Assembly: GCA_902558885.1 (NCBI GenBank)
Contig: CACEFQ010000004.1
Coordinates: forward strand, 62,001 to 126,000
Length of the DNA: 64,000 nt
Reading direction: 5' to 3'
Source of the DNA: an uncultured SAR116 cluster alpha proteobacterium
GTDB lineage: Bacteria; Pseudomonadota; Alphaproteobacteria; Puniceispirillales; Marisalimonadaceae
This document shows, one piece after another, positions 33,764-44,148 of this stretch; the stretch's first letter is position 1, and every line of letters starts with the position of its first letter. Made by a program: the position numbers and the translations under genes. Below the pieces are notes generated by a model. It made no database searches and was not told the origin of the DNA. It saw only the letters and a list, made by a program, of their open reading frames with translations.

Positions 33764-35215
33764 TTACCCTACCGAGCCTTCCAAACTGATTCCTATGAGT
33801 TTTTGTGCTTCAACTGCAAACTCCATGGGTAGTTCTTTCATAACTTCTTTACAAAAACCATTGACGATTAATGATGTGGCCTGTTCAGTATCAAGACCTC
33901 TTTGTAAACAATAGAAAAGCTGATCTTCAGATATTTTTGAAGTTGTTGCTTCATGTTCAACCCGAGCATGAGGTGTGAATTGATTAATGTAAGGTACAGT
34001 ATGTGCTCCGCATTTATCACCAATTAGTAAAGAGTCGCATTGAGTAAAATTTCTTGAGCCTTTTGCATTTTTTTGGATTTGAACTTGTCCTCTATAAGTG
34101 TTTTGAGCTTTACCAGCTGAAATTCCTTTTGAAATAATTGTTGATTTTGTATTTTTTCCAATATGGATCATTTTTGTACCAGTATCAGCTTGTTGTGCGT
34201 TGTTAGCAACAGCTACTGAGTAAAATTCGCCAACAGAATCATCACCTTTAAGAACGCATGAAGGGTATTTCCATGTGATAGCAGAACCAGTTTCTACTTG
34301 AGTCCATGAAATTTTAGATTTTTTTCCAAGACAATTTCCTCTTTTAGTAACAAAATTGTAAATACCACCCTTACCTTCTTTGTCACCTGGGTACCAGTTC
34401 TGAACTGTTGAATACTTTATCTCTGCGTTATTCATAGCAACTAATTCTACTACTGCTGCGTGAAGTTGATTTTCATCTCTTTGTGGGGCAGTACATCCTT
34501 CTAAATAAGATACATATGTATTATCTTCTGCAATAATAAGGGTCCTTTCAAACTGTCCAGAATTTTGTTCGTTAATTCTGAAGTAGGTTGATAACTCCAT
34601 AGGGCACGTAACGCCTTTTGGTATGTAGACAAAAGACCCATCTGTAAAAACAGCAGAGTTTAAAGCAGCATAATAATTATCGCTAATTGGTATAACTGAT
34701 CCAATATATTTTTTTACAATTTCAGGATGAGACTGAACTGCTTCAGAAATAGGACAAAAAATTATACCTTCTTTAGCTAATTTTTCTCTAAATGTGGTTG
34801 CTACTGAAACAGAATCAAATACATAGTCTACAGCAACGCCTGCTAACACTTCTTGTTCTTTAATTGGTATACCCAATTTTTCATAAGTCCTTAATAATTC
34901 TGGATCAACCTCATCAAGACTATTTAATTTTGGTTTGGTTTTAGGAGCTGAATAATAATAAATGTCTTGAAAATTAATTTTAGGAAAATCAACCATAGCC
35001 CAATTAGGTGCTTCCATTGAAAGCCATTTTTTATAAGCTTTTAGCCTCCATTCCAATAACCATCTAGGCTCTTTTTTCTTATGTGAAATAAACTTAACAA
35101 TATCTTCACTTAGTCCAAGTGGAGCTTTTTCAGCTTCAAGGTCAGTAACAAAACCATATTTATAAGTACTAGAAACTTCCTTTACTTTATCAATTGTTTC
35201 TTGTGTAGCAACCAT
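33764..35215 (-). CDS. sufB: Fe-S cluster assembly protein SufB
   Basis: KYKYGFVTD-type start, [45 protein letters not shown]. Confidence 0.96.
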   Translation of the reverse strand: MVATQETIDKVKEVSSTYKYGFVTDLEAEKAPLGLSEDIVKFISHKKKEPRWLLEWRLKAYKKWLSMEAPNWAMVDFPKINFQDIYYYSAPKTKPKLNSLDEVDPELLRTYEKLGIPIKEQEVLAGVAVDYVFDSVSVATTFREKLAKEGIIFCPISEAVQSHPEIVKKYIGSVIPISDNYYAALNSAVFTDGSFVYIPKGVTCPMELSTYFRINEQNSGQFERTLIIAEDNTYVSYLEGCTAPQRDENQLHAAVVELVAMNNAEIKYSTVQNWYPGDKEGKGGIYNFVTKRGNCLGKKSKISWTQVETGSAITWKYPSCVLKGDDSVGEFYSVAVANNAQQADTGTKMIHIGKNTKSTIISKGISAGKAQNTYRGQVQIQKNAKGSRNFTQCDSLLIGDKCGAHTVPYINQFTPHARVEHEATTSKISEDQLFYCLQRGLDTEQATSLIVNGFCKEVMKELPMEFAVEAQKLIGISLEGSVG

Positions 35216-35226
35216 TTGATTTCCTT

Positions 35227-35688
35227 TTAATTAATTTTATCAATCAAAATATCTTTATTATCATTTATTAAAAATGGATTTTCGTAACTTAAAAGTTCTT
35301 TTAAAGATATATCTTTTAAAGATTTTCTAATAATTTCATTAATTTTGTTCCATTTTCCACCTAAAAAACAAATATCACTGGCTTCACAAAAACTCTCAGA
35401 TTTGTTAACACAAGATGTTAAAGTTATAGGCCCATCGAGCGCTTCTATAATTTCTACAACTGAAATTTCTGACGAATTTCTGTTTAACATGTAACCACCA
35501 AGTGATCCACGATTTGCCTTAATAAAATTACTTTTTGAAACTAGTAATTTTAACAGCTTTTGAACTGTATATAATGCTAGTCCAGTTTCTTTTGATAATT
35601 CAGTCGCCGACATATAATACCCAGGTCTTCTAGCTAACGTGCCGAGGCATACAACAGCGTAATCGGTCATTTTACTGAGTTTTATCAT
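35227..35688 (-). CDS. Rrf2 family transcriptional regulator (IscR/SufR-like); start corrected to ATG at 35688
   Basis: [20 protein letters not shown]...[19 protein letters not shown]; Cys cluster [15 protein letters not shown]. The track start at 35706 is a GTG lying inside the operator-like palindrome. Confidence 0.9.
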   Translation of the reverse strand: MIKLSKMTDYAVVCLGTLARRPGYYMSATELSKETGLALYTVQKLLKLLVSKSNFIKANRGSLGGYMLNRNSSEISVVEIIEALDGPITLTSCVNKSESFCEASDICFLGGKWNKINEIIRKSLKDISLKELLSYENPFLINDNKDILIDKIN

Positions 35689-35698
35689 ACACTCTATA

Positions 35699-35717
35699 TA
35701 GTACACTTCTAGTACTA
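35699..35717 (-). promoter_or_regulatory. Operator-like palindrome upstream of the Rrf2 gene
   Basis: TAGTAC-acttcta-GTACTA, perfect 6-bp arms, 11-29 bp upstream of the corrected start codon. Confidence 0.55.
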
Positions 35718-35737
35718 ATTAAAGATTAAAGTTAAAA

Positions 35738-36196
35738 TTAATTTCTAACTTCATTTCTTAAGTGATATTTTCCTTTTTTCATGCCACTGAAAATTTCATC
35801 CAAATCTGGATGTTCAAGTGGACCATTTTCACCATCATCTACTAGATTTTGCTGAGAAACATAAGCTGTGTAAAAAGTTTCTGTATTTTCAGCCATCAGA
35901 TGATAATAAGGTTGATTTCGAGAGGGCCTAATTTCTGCAGGTATAGATTGATACCATTCTTCAGTATTTGCAAATTCTGGATCAACATCTACAATAACAC
36001 CTCTAAAAGGATAAATACGATGCTTTACAATATCTCCTATATTAAATAAAGGATCCCTGAAAACTTTAATATTATTTGAGTTTTTTGTTTTAGAAATAGT
36101 GTTATCTATTTTGACTTCATCTTTTTTTTTGCTAGACATTTTTTTTACCTTAAATTCTTTGATAAAATTTATAAAGTTAAGTCTTTGACTTAACAT
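35738..36196 (-). CDS. hspQ: HspQ-like heat shock protein (true start probably internal, MSSKKKDE)
   Basis: [56 protein letters not shown]. Confidence 0.9.
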   Translation of the reverse strand: MLSQRLNFINFIKEFKVKKMSSKKKDEVKIDNTISKTKNSNNIKVFRDPLFNIGDIVKHRIYPFRGVIVDVDPEFANTEEWYQSIPAEIRPSRNQPYYHLMAENTETFYTAYVSQQNLVDDGENGPLEHPDLDEIFSGMKKGKYHLRNEVRN

Positions 36197-36362
36197 TTAA
36201 TACTTGTCTACCTTTGTACATGCCCGTTTTCAGGTCAATATGATGAGGTCTATGTAGTTCACCAGTATCTTTGCTTTCAACATACGCATCAGGACTTAAG
36301 GAATCATGAGAACGCCTCATGCCTCTTCTAGATCTAGTAATTTTACTTTTTGGTACAGCCAT
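36177..36362 (-). CDS. rpmF: 50S ribosomal protein L32
   Basis: [22 protein letters not shown]. Confidence 0.96.
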   Translation of the reverse strand: MAVPKSKITRSRRGMRRSHDSLSPDAYVESKDTGELHRPHHIDLKTGMYKGRQVLNVKSKT

Positions 36363-36393
36363 AATTCACTCTCAGCTTTTTAAATATAAAATA

Positions 36394-36469
36394 TGGTGGA
36401 GCTGGACGGGATCGAACCGACGACCTCCTGCTTGCAAAGCAGGCGCTCTCCCAATTGAGCTACAGCCCC
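36394..36469 (-). tRNA. tRNA-Ala (anticodon TGC)
   Basis: Reverse complement GGGGCTGTAGCTCAATTGGGAGAGCGCCTGCTTTGCAAGCAGGAGGTCGTCGGTTCGATCCCGTCCAGCTCCACCA folds as a canonical tRNA. Confidence 0.96.
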
Positions 36470-36604
36470 ATACATACATAATTGTTTAGATATCCCTAGA
36501 AAGCCATATCGTCAAGATTTTTTATATATAAAAGTCAAATTATTTAACATTTATATCAAGATACTATATGTTATTTAGCTGTATAACTGTCAATAAGGAA
36601 TAAA

Positions 36605-37597
36605 ATGTTTTTTGGTGAAGTAAAAACTAGGTCATCTTTAGGTGGAATTCTATCATCCTCCATTGAAATTTATAAAAATAAAAAAAAAATAAAAATTTCA
36701 AAAGGAACAGTTATTAACAAAAATTTACTTGATCTTTTGTTGTTAAATAACGTTGAACATATAAATTGTGCTAAGTTGGATAATGATGAAATTGATGAAA
36801 ACTCAGCGGTTCATGAGATATCAAAAAAGATTATTACTTCAAAGAAATCAAATATTAAAATTCAAGGCCCCAAAAATGGAAGATGTAACTTAATATCCAG
36901 TGTTGATGGGATAATAACATTTGAACCAAGCCAACTGTTTTCTATTAATTCAGTAACAAATGACGTTGGCATAGCTTCTTTAAAAGCGTTTTCAAAGGTC
37001 AAGAAAAATCAGATAGTTGCATCAATTAAAGCTATTCCTTTTGGAATTAAAAAAAATTATCTTCAAAATATAATCAAAGTTTCTCGAGATTGTTTTAAAA
37101 TTTTACCTTTTCAAAAAAAGAATATTCATCTTATTCAAACAACTAATCAAAATACTCGTGCAAAAATTTTAGAAAAAACTTTAGAAGCTACAAAGGATAG
37201 GTTGTTATCTTGTGGAATTAATAAAATCGTAGAAAAAGAATGTTCCCATGATTTTAAATCTATATGTGAACAATTAAAAAAAAGTGTTAATGAAGATGCA
37301 GATATAATTTTAATTTTCGGAACATCTGCTATATCTGACATTAATGATATAATACCTAAGTCAATAATTAAGATTAATGGTACGATTTTACGTTTGGGAA
37401 TGCCAGTTGAACCTGGAAATTTAATTCTGCTAGCTGACATTGTGATTCCAAAAAAACATATTTCAATAATTGGGATGCCTGGGTGTGCAAGATCAAAAAA
37501 AGAAAATGGAGTTGATTGGATTCTATGGAGAAAATTATGTGACTTAAAAATTTCTTTGGACGACATAAATCATATGGGAAATGGGGGTTTGTTATGA
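36605..37597 (+). CDS. Molybdopterin-binding (MoeA/MoaB-like) protein
   Basis: DADIILIFGTSAISDINDIIPKSI...GTILRLGMPVEPGNLILLADI...IIGMPGCARSKKENGVDWIL. Confidence 0.78.
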   Translation: MFFGEVKTRSSLGGILSSSIEIYKNKKKIKISKGTVINKNLLDLLLLNNVEHINCAKLDNDEIDENSAVHEISKKIITSKKSNIKIQGPKNGRCNLISSVDGIITFEPSQLFSINSVTNDVGIASLKAFSKVKKNQIVASIKAIPFGIKKNYLQNIIKVSRDCFKILPFQKKNIHLIQTTNQNTRAKILEKTLEATKDRLLSCGINKIVEKECSHDFKSICEQLKKSVNEDADIILIFGTSAISDINDIIPKSIIKINGTILRLGMPVEPGNLILLADIVIPKKHISIIGMPGCARSKKENGVDWILWRKLCDLKISLDDINHMGNGGLL

Positions 37598-37968
37598 CAA
37601 AGATTAATTTTAATATTTATCATAACCCAAGATGTTCAAAATCCAGAAAAGCATTGGAAATTCTCAATTCTAAAACCAAAGACTTTAAAATAATAAAATA
37701 CTTAGAAGATGGAATTGATATTGTTGAACTCAAATCTATACTAGGCTTAAATAAAATATCTAAAGACGAAATAATAAGAACGAATGAAATTTCATATAAA
37801 GAATTGAAATTAACAAAAAAAGATTTGTCTAAAGATGCAATAATTAATTATATTTATAAATTTCCAATTTTATTGCAAAGGCCAATAATTTGTAAATATC
37901 AAAATAATAAGCTAGTCCAATCAGTTATTGGAAGGCCTCCAGAAACAGTCCTAAGTTTGTTTGACTAA
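37594..37968 (+). CDS. ArsC/Spx family protein (arsenate reductase-like)
   Basis: YHNPRCSKSRKALEIL ... LLQRPIICKYQNNKLVQSVIGRPPETV. Confidence 0.88.
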   Translation: MTKINFNIYHNPRCSKSRKALEILNSKTKDFKIIKYLEDGIDIVELKSILGLNKISKDEIIRTNEISYKELKLTKKDLSKDAIINYIYKFPILLQRPIICKYQNNKLVQSVIGRPPETVLSLFD

Positions 37969-37971
37969 ATC

Positions 37972-38961
37972 TCAAGTTTTAGCTTGGCCAATGTGAGATT
38001 GATTTTTTTTTCTAGAAAGTTCAATTTGTTTTTGTCTTTCTTTAAATCTCTTTTTTTGTTTGTCATTTGAAGATTTAAAGCAATGATGGCAACTCTCTCC
38101 TTGGACAAAATACTTATGCATTTTATCATTTTGACTTATAGGCATTCTACAAGCAAAGCACATTTCATAATGACCTAGTTCTAAGTTGTGATCAACAGAA
38201 ACTCTATAATCAAATACAAAACAACTACCATTCCATTTACTTTCATTTTTTGGTATTTTCTCAAGATATTTTAAAATTCCACCCTCTAAATGATATACTT
38301 CCTCAAAACCAAGAGACTTTAAATAAGATGTAGATTTTTCGCATCTAATACCACCAGTACAAAACATAGCAACTTTTCTATTTTTAGTTTCAAGATCTTT
38401 TTTTATTAAATTTTTAGCAACCCAATCTGGAAATTCTCTAAAATTTTTTATATTTGGATTGATAGCATTTTCGAAAGAGCCTATTGATACTTCATAACTA
38501 TTTCTTGTATCAATTAACAACAAATTTTTATCTGAAATTAAATCATTCCAATCTTCTGGCTTAACATAATTTCCAACACTCTTGTTGGGTGAAATTTGTG
38601 GCAATCCAAGAGTAACAATTTCTTTTTTTAGTCTTATTTTCATTCTGAAGAAAGGGTTTTGATAGGCAAACGAGTATTTAGGCTCTAAATCAATTAAAAA
38701 ATCTAAACACCAGAGTTTTTCTAATACAAATGTAATCTCATTTGTTTTTCCTGCTATTGTTCCATTAATACCCTCTTTTGCTATTAAAATTGTACCTTTT
38801 ACTTCAGTCATGTTGAAAATTGATTTTAATGAATTTTGAAATGCAAGAGTATCTGGAACTTCAAAAAATTTATAAAAAGCAACTACAACTTTAGCATCTA
38901 GTGCATTTAGTTTTTTTTCATTTAGTTTTAAAAAATTAAGATAATTTGATTTAGGTGACAT
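37972..38961 (-). CDS. trhO: Rhodanese-like tRNA uridine hydroxylase TrhO (YceA)
   Basis: KGTILIAKEGINGTIAG, LLIDTRNSYEV, MFCTGGIRCEKSTSYLKSLGFEEVYHLEGGILKYLE, Cys-rich C-terminus. Confidence 0.92.
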   Translation of the reverse strand: MSPKSNYLNFLKLNEKKLNALDAKVVVAFYKFFEVPDTLAFQNSLKSIFNMTEVKGTILIAKEGINGTIAGKTNEITFVLEKLWCLDFLIDLEPKYSFAYQNPFFRMKIRLKKEIVTLGLPQISPNKSVGNYVKPEDWNDLISDKNLLLIDTRNSYEVSIGSFENAINPNIKNFREFPDWVAKNLIKKDLETKNRKVAMFCTGGIRCEKSTSYLKSLGFEEVYHLEGGILKYLEKIPKNESKWNGSCFVFDYRVSVDHNLELGHYEMCFACRMPISQNDKMHKYFVQGESCHHCFKSSNDKQKKRFKERQKQIELSRKKNQSHIGQAKT

Positions 38962-39067
38962 TTTGATTTATTTAAAATTTAAATATAGAAGATTTACGTT
39001 TATTAGCATAAATAAGTATATAAGTTAAAAAAAATTTAAAATTTCTAAACTAATATGGAGAATTTAT

Positions 39068-39514
39068 ATGTCTGAAATAATTATGGAACAAATTACCCTA
39101 GAAAAAGCAAATTTGATAATCCAAAACTCGATTAAAAAAGCAAGAGAAATTAAAATTAATCCTATAATGGTTGTCGTATTAGATCATCGTGGTGCAATCA
39201 AAGCATGTTTAGGAGAAGATGGAATTAGCAGTTTACGTTTTAAGATTGCACATGGTAAAGCAAATGGAGCTTTTCAAATGGGGATGGGATCAAGAGCATT
39301 ATTTAATAGAGCTGAACAGCAAGCTTATTTCATTAATGCTGTTAACGCACTTACAAATGGTGAACTAGTTTCAGTCCCAGGAGGTGTTTTGATGAGGGAC
39401 AAAAATAACAATATTATAGGTTCTTTAGGTATATCAGGTGACACATCCGACAATGATGAAATTGCTGCTGTTTTTGGAATCGAAGCGGCTGGATTTAAAG
39501 CTGATATTGGATAA
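39068..39514 (+). CDS. GlcG/HbpS family heme-binding protein
   Basis: VVVLDHRGAIKACLGEDG ... KIAHGKANGAFQMG ... VPGGVLMRDKNNNIIGSLGISGDTSDNDEIAAVFGI. Confidence 0.85.
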   Translation: MSEIIMEQITLEKANLIIQNSIKKAREIKINPIMVVVLDHRGAIKACLGEDGISSLRFKIAHGKANGAFQMGMGSRALFNRAEQQAYFINAVNALTNGELVSVPGGVLMRDKNNNIIGSLGISGDTSDNDEIAAVFGIEAAGFKADIG

Positions 39515-39519
39515 GTTAA

Positions 39520-40167
39520 TTAAAAAAACAGTAATATAAGAACTGGTAAAAAAGTCAAAATTAATAATAAAAGAATACCTATTAATGGTTTTTCATTGAT
39601 TGAAACAATGTTTGATATCTCAATTCTTGAGTAGCCATCTATAACTCTTTGTATAATTTTCATTTTTTTAAAAAATTGATAATAGATAATAGCTATGATG
39701 TGTATTCCAATTAAACTATATAATAAATAGTGAAGAATATTATGAATATAGGTCAAATAACTAGTATGATTTGGTATAAGAAAAGCAAGTGGTGCGTCAT
39801 ATAAAATATCATCACTTGAAAACAAACCTGATACAGATATTGATAATAAAGCTATTATAAATATTAGAGTAGAATAGCATCCTATCGGAGTTCTAACTGA
39901 TGTAATGCTATTAATTTTTGAAAATTGGAATAAAGCATCAATTATTGAAAGGTTAAAGCTTTTAAATCTCGAATAATAAGTACCAAAAAATCCCCATAGA
40001 ATCCTAAAAGAAATCAAACCTAGCAATGCTACACCAAAATATTGATGTAGATTTAACATATCTAATTTTGCTGATAATATAGAACCTATGACAAGAATAA
40101 TTAAACTAATGTGAAACAACCTCAATGGGAGATCCCATATTTTTTTATTTCTTATATTTTCTTTCAA
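39520..40167 (-). CDS. Cytochrome b561-type membrane protein
   Basis: KKIWDLPLRLFHISLI, LHQYFGVALLGLISFRILWGFFGTYYSRF, HNILHYLLYSLIGIHIIAI (His ligands in TM helices). Confidence 0.87.
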   Translation of the reverse strand: MKENIRNKKIWDLPLRLFHISLIILVIGSILSAKLDMLNLHQYFGVALLGLISFRILWGFFGTYYSRFKSFNLSIIDALFQFSKINSITSVRTPIGCYSTLIFIIALLSISVSGLFSSDDILYDAPLAFLIPNHTSYLTYIHNILHYLLYSLIGIHIIAIIYYQFFKKMKIIQRVIDGYSRIEISNIVSINEKPLIGILLLLILTFLPVLILLFF

Positions 40168-40220
40168 AATAATTTTTCTTTATGTTAATTATAATTTTTT
40201 TATATATATAGTTATTAAAA

Positions 40221-40853
40221 ATGAATTTAAAATGGAATAGTAAAATGCTGACTGCATTTTACGAGATCACAAAAATAGATAATAACTTCAAAAAAATATT
40301 TGATGAGTTTGGATTGCCAGAAAATCGAGCCATAAGAAAAAATTTTAAGAGCATTGTAAAAATAATAATAGGACAACAAATCTCAACAAATGTTGCAAAA
40401 AAAATATATAAAAAACTTACTCAAAATAATATGTTGAATGAAGAGATTTTATCAAGAGCCAGTATTGAAGAACTAAAGCATTTTGGGTTATCTACACAAA
40501 AATCATTCTACATTAAGAATTTAGCTACATTGTCATTAAATAAGCAATTAGTTATAAGTTCACTAGATAAACTTTCAAGTGAAGAGGTGACCGATGTGTT
40601 ACTACCAATAAAGGGAATTGGGCAATGGACGATTAACAACTTCAAAATCTTTGCCTTACAAGATGTAAATGCTTGGCCGTCAGCTGACTTGGCGCTTCAA
40701 GAATCTGTTAAAATATTGTTGAATTTGATTAAAAGACCAAATCAAGTCGAAATGGAAAAATTAGGAAAAAATTGGGAACCTTACAGAGGCGCAGCTGCCT
40801 TGTTCCTTTGGCATTTTTATAATAAAACTAAGATAAAATCTTCAAAATCATGA
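40221..40853 (+). CDS. DNA-3-methyladenine glycosylase-like HhH-GPD protein (copy 1)
   Basis: FKSIVKIIIGQQISTNVAKKIYKKL ... LLPIKGIGQWTINNFKIFALQDVNAWPSADLALQ ... WEPYRGAAALFLWHF. Confidence 0.88.
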   Translation: MNLKWNSKMLTAFYEITKIDNNFKKIFDEFGLPENRAIRKNFKSIVKIIIGQQISTNVAKKIYKKLTQNNMLNEEILSRASIEELKHFGLSTQKSFYIKNLATLSLNKQLVISSLDKLSSEEVTDVLLPIKGIGQWTINNFKIFALQDVNAWPSADLALQESVKILLNLIKRPNQVEMEKLGKNWEPYRGAAALFLWHFYNKTKIKSSKS

Positions 40854-42631
40854 TCACTAAAAATAAATTAGTTAAAATAATTGAATTAGCAAAGGAATGT
40901 AATGAATGTGCTCTTTATCATTTCAAAAAATTTGATAATAAATCAGTAAGTTATAAAGATGATAATTCACCATTAACAAATGCTGATATTAAAGTTAACA
41001 ACATTGCTGTTTACGGACTACAAAAATTATTCCCGAGTATAGAAATCATTAGTGAAGAGTTTTATAATTCAAAACATATTTTTAAAAACAAAAAATATTT
41101 TTGGCTAATTGATCCTATAGATGGAACAAAAGAATTTATAAATAAAAGCCCAAATTTTACTGTTAATTTTGCTCTTATAAAACACAACTCACCCATTTTT
41201 GGTTTAATTGCTCAACCAACAACAGGAACAATTTGGTACAATTTTAATAATAAGGCATGGAGATTAGATAAAGATCAAGATTTTTACTTTTCTCAAAGAA
41301 TACAATGTAAAGAAATAAATTATCAAAAACTTAGAACTCTCAGCAGTTTCAATCATAGATCAAAAGTATTAGAGGATTGGATCTCTTTTGTTAAACCACT
41401 CTCATATCAAGACATAGGATCTAGTATTAAATTGTGTTATTTAGCTGAAGGCAAGGTAGATTTTTATCCAAGAACAACACCTACTATGGAATGGGATATT
41501 GCAGCAGGTCATAGTATTTTAAAATCCGCTGGTGGTAACGTGATTTCTGATTCTGGTATTGAAATTAAATATGGAAAAATGAAGTTCCTAAATAATATTT
41601 TTCTTGCTCACGGGAAAACACAGAGTATACCTAATACATTTTTAATAAAGTTAAAAAACATAAACTTTGATAATTATGACAAAGATTTACAAGAAAGTAT
41701 TACTGAATTAAAAAAAGAAAATTTGGTAGTGTTTCCAACAGAAACTGTCTATGGACTTGGAGCTATAGGTAATAGTAAAAAAGCCATTAAAAGTATATAT
41801 GATGCAAAAAAACGACCATCAAACAATCCTCTAATTGTTCATACTTTTGATAAAAAAGAAGCAGAAAAATATGGTGAATTTACAAGTGCTGCAGATATCT
41901 TAACAAAAAGATATTGGCCTGGTCCATTAACCGTCATTTTACAGACAAAACAAAATAATTTAGCAAAATTATTATCCCAAGGTAAAAGTACTATAGCTAT
42001 TAGAGTACCATCTCATCCTTTTGCCAGAGATATGTTGGAGCAGTTAAAAACACCTGTCTTAGCTCCAAGTGCAAATAAATCTGGTGGCGTGAGCCCAACA
42101 GAAATCAGTCACGTTAAAGATGATTTTGGACCTAAATTCAGAGGAAAAGGTTGGAATTTATCTAAAATAATTGATTATGGATCGTGTGAAGTTGGTATCG
42201 AGTCAACAGTAGTTGATTGTAGAGGCGATCTTCCAATTATACTTAGACATGGTTATGTAACTTCAGAAATGATTTCAGATATATTTAATTCAGACATTTT
42301 AGGTCCTCAACACTTTAATAAATTAATATCACCTGGGCAAATGAAAAGCCATTATTCTCCAAAAGCTAATGTCTATATAAATCAAAAGTCACATGTTAGT
42401 GATAGTGCTTGGCTAACTTTTGGAAATCTTCCAAAAACATTGCAGAAAGAAAAGATTATGTTTAACTTAAGTCCAAGTGGAAATTTATTTCAAGCTTGTA
42501 ATTTGTTATATTCTGGTCTGCGATATCTAGATTCATTTGGAGTTAAAAATATTCAAGTTATGCCTATTCCCATGAAGGGCATTGGTATTGCAATAAATGA
42601 TAGATTAAAAAGAGCATCTTTTAAGAATTAG
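40850..42631 (+). CDS. Fusion protein: CysQ-like inositol-phosphatase-family domain + Sua5/TsaC threonylcarbamoyl-AMP synthase
   Basis: N-terminus SPLTNADIKVN, IISEEFY, WLIDPIDGTKEF, MEWDIAAGHSILKSAGG; C-terminus FPTETVYGLGAIGNS, KRPSNNPLIVH, RYWPGPLTVIL, AIRVPSHPFARDML, SPGQMKSHYSPKA. Confidence 0.92.
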   Translation: MITKNKLVKIIELAKECNECALYHFKKFDNKSVSYKDDNSPLTNADIKVNNIAVYGLQKLFPSIEIISEEFYNSKHIFKNKKYFWLIDPIDGTKEFINKSPNFTVNFALIKHNSPIFGLIAQPTTGTIWYNFNNKAWRLDKDQDFYFSQRIQCKEINYQKLRTLSSFNHRSKVLEDWISFVKPLSYQDIGSSIKLCYLAEGKVDFYPRTTPTMEWDIAAGHSILKSAGGNVISDSGIEIKYGKMKFLNNIFLAHGKTQSIPNTFLIKLKNINFDNYDKDLQESITELKKENLVVFPTETVYGLGAIGNSKKAIKSIYDAKKRPSNNPLIVHTFDKKEAEKYGEFTSAADILTKRYWPGPLTVILQTKQNNLAKLLSQGKSTIAIRVPSHPFARDMLEQLKTPVLAPSANKSGGVSPTEISHVKDDFGPKFRGKGWNLSKIIDYGSCEVGIESTVVDCRGDLPIILRHGYVTSEMISDIFNSDILGPQHFNKLISPGQMKSHYSPKANVYINQKSHVSDSAWLTFGNLPKTLQKEKIMFNLSPSGNLFQACNLLYSGLRYLDSFGVKNIQVMPIPMKGIGIAINDRLKRASFKN

Positions 42632-42636
42632 AGAAA

Positions 42637-44094
42637 ATGGAAAATACTTCTTTAGAAATAAAGCTTAAATCACTAAATTTAAAACATAAACCAATATTCA
42701 CAAAAAATGATCATATTAAATATGTTCAAGATTGGAGAGGTCAATATAAAGGAGATGCTGCTGCAATATTAAAACCAACCAGCACGATAGAAGTTTCACG
42801 TATTTTGAAACTTGCTAATGATAATAAAATTGGTGTGGTGCCTCAGGGCGGAAATACAAGTCTTTGTGGAGCTGCAACACCAGATAATAGTGGCACGTCA
42901 ATCGTAGTTTCATTTGAGAAAATGAATAAAGTTCGACAATTTAATAAAGAATCTCAAACAATAACAGTGGAATCTGGAGTTGTTTTAAGTCAAATTCATG
43001 ATGTTGTGGAAAAAGAGAATTTATTTTTTCCTTTGAGTTTAGGGGCTCAAGGTTCATGCTTGATTGGTGGCAATTTATCTACTAATGCAGGTGGTGTAAA
43101 TGTTTTAAAGTATGGAAATACTAGAGAACTCTGCCTTGGTCTAGAGGTTGTTTTGCCAAGTGGTAAAATTATGAACTTAATTTCAGAACTTAAAAAAGAT
43201 AATACAGGTTATGATTTAAAAAATCTTTTTATAGGCGCTGAAGGAACACTTGGAATCATTACAGCTGCAACTCTAAAACTTTTCCAATTACCTAAAATGA
43301 TTACGACCTTATTTGTAGAAGCAAATGAGATTTGTAATGCGGTGAAGTTATTAAATACTTTCAAAGCTCATTTCCCAGACAGAATTGAATCTTTTGAACT
43401 TATGCCAAAAAGTTTTTGGGAAGTTGCAAAAAATAATATTGATAATATTATTATGCCCCTTGAAAAAATGCCTGAAATGGGCATTTTAATAGATGTTTCT
43501 AGTTTTTCTGACAATGAAATTACTCCTCAGAAAAATGGTGAAGTTCAAATTATAAAATCAATTGAAGATGTGTTAGAAAAATGTTTTGAAGTTAATCTAA
43601 TTTCTGACGCCACTATTTGTATAAATGAAAATCAAAAAAAAGCACTGTGGTCTATAAGAGAAGCAGCCGCTGAGTCTGAAAAAAAAGAGCTTGAAAATTC
43701 AAATCTAATAAAGTGTTTAAAACATGATATATCTTTACCAGTTGAATCAATTGATAATTTCCATAAAGATGCACAAGTTATGATTTCTAATTTTTTACCT
43801 AACCTTAAAACAATTTATTTTGGTCATTTAGGCGATGGTAATCTTCACTATAATGTTTTTGGGAACGGATCTTTGCCTGATGGGTTTGAAGGAAAAAGTT
43901 TAGAGTTAACAAAAGAACTATACAAAATTGTTCATAATTATAATGGTTCATTTTCTGCTGAACATGGAATTGGCCAGTTGAAAAAAGATAGTTTAAAAAC
44001 CCATAAAGATGAAGTAGCATATTCAATTATGAGGATAATTAAAAATCAATTAGATCCACAAGGAATAATGAACCCAGGGAAAGTACTATTTTGA
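42637..44094 (+). CDS. FAD-binding oxidoreductase, GlcD/D-2-hydroxyglutarate dehydrogenase type
   Basis: VVPQGGNTSLCGAATPD, GGNLSTNAGGVNVLKYGNTRELCLGLEVVLPSG, FGHLGDGNLHYNV, EHGIGQLKKDSL, DPQGIMNPGKVL. Confidence 0.92.
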   Translation: MENTSLEIKLKSLNLKHKPIFTKNDHIKYVQDWRGQYKGDAAAILKPTSTIEVSRILKLANDNKIGVVPQGGNTSLCGAATPDNSGTSIVVSFEKMNKVRQFNKESQTITVESGVVLSQIHDVVEKENLFFPLSLGAQGSCLIGGNLSTNAGGVNVLKYGNTRELCLGLEVVLPSGKIMNLISELKKDNTGYDLKNLFIGAEGTLGIITAATLKLFQLPKMITTLFVEANEICNAVKLLNTFKAHFPDRIESFELMPKSFWEVAKNNIDNIIMPLEKMPEMGILIDVSSFSDNEITPQKNGEVQIIKSIEDVLEKCFEVNLISDATICINENQKKALWSIREAAAESEKKELENSNLIKCLKHDISLPVESIDNFHKDAQVMISNFLPNLKTIYFGHLGDGNLHYNVFGNGSLPDGFEGKSLELTKELYKIVHNYNGSFSAEHGIGQLKKDSLKTHKDEVAYSIMRIIKNQLDPQGIMNPGKVLF

Positions 44095-44148
44095 ATTTTA
44101 ACTAATTAAATAAATTAATTTTATTTTTAATAATTGAAGTAAGAAAAA

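Noticed and set aside
37147-37566. 139-aa minus-strand ORF opposite the molybdopterin-binding gene
   Set aside because: Antisense shadow ORF.
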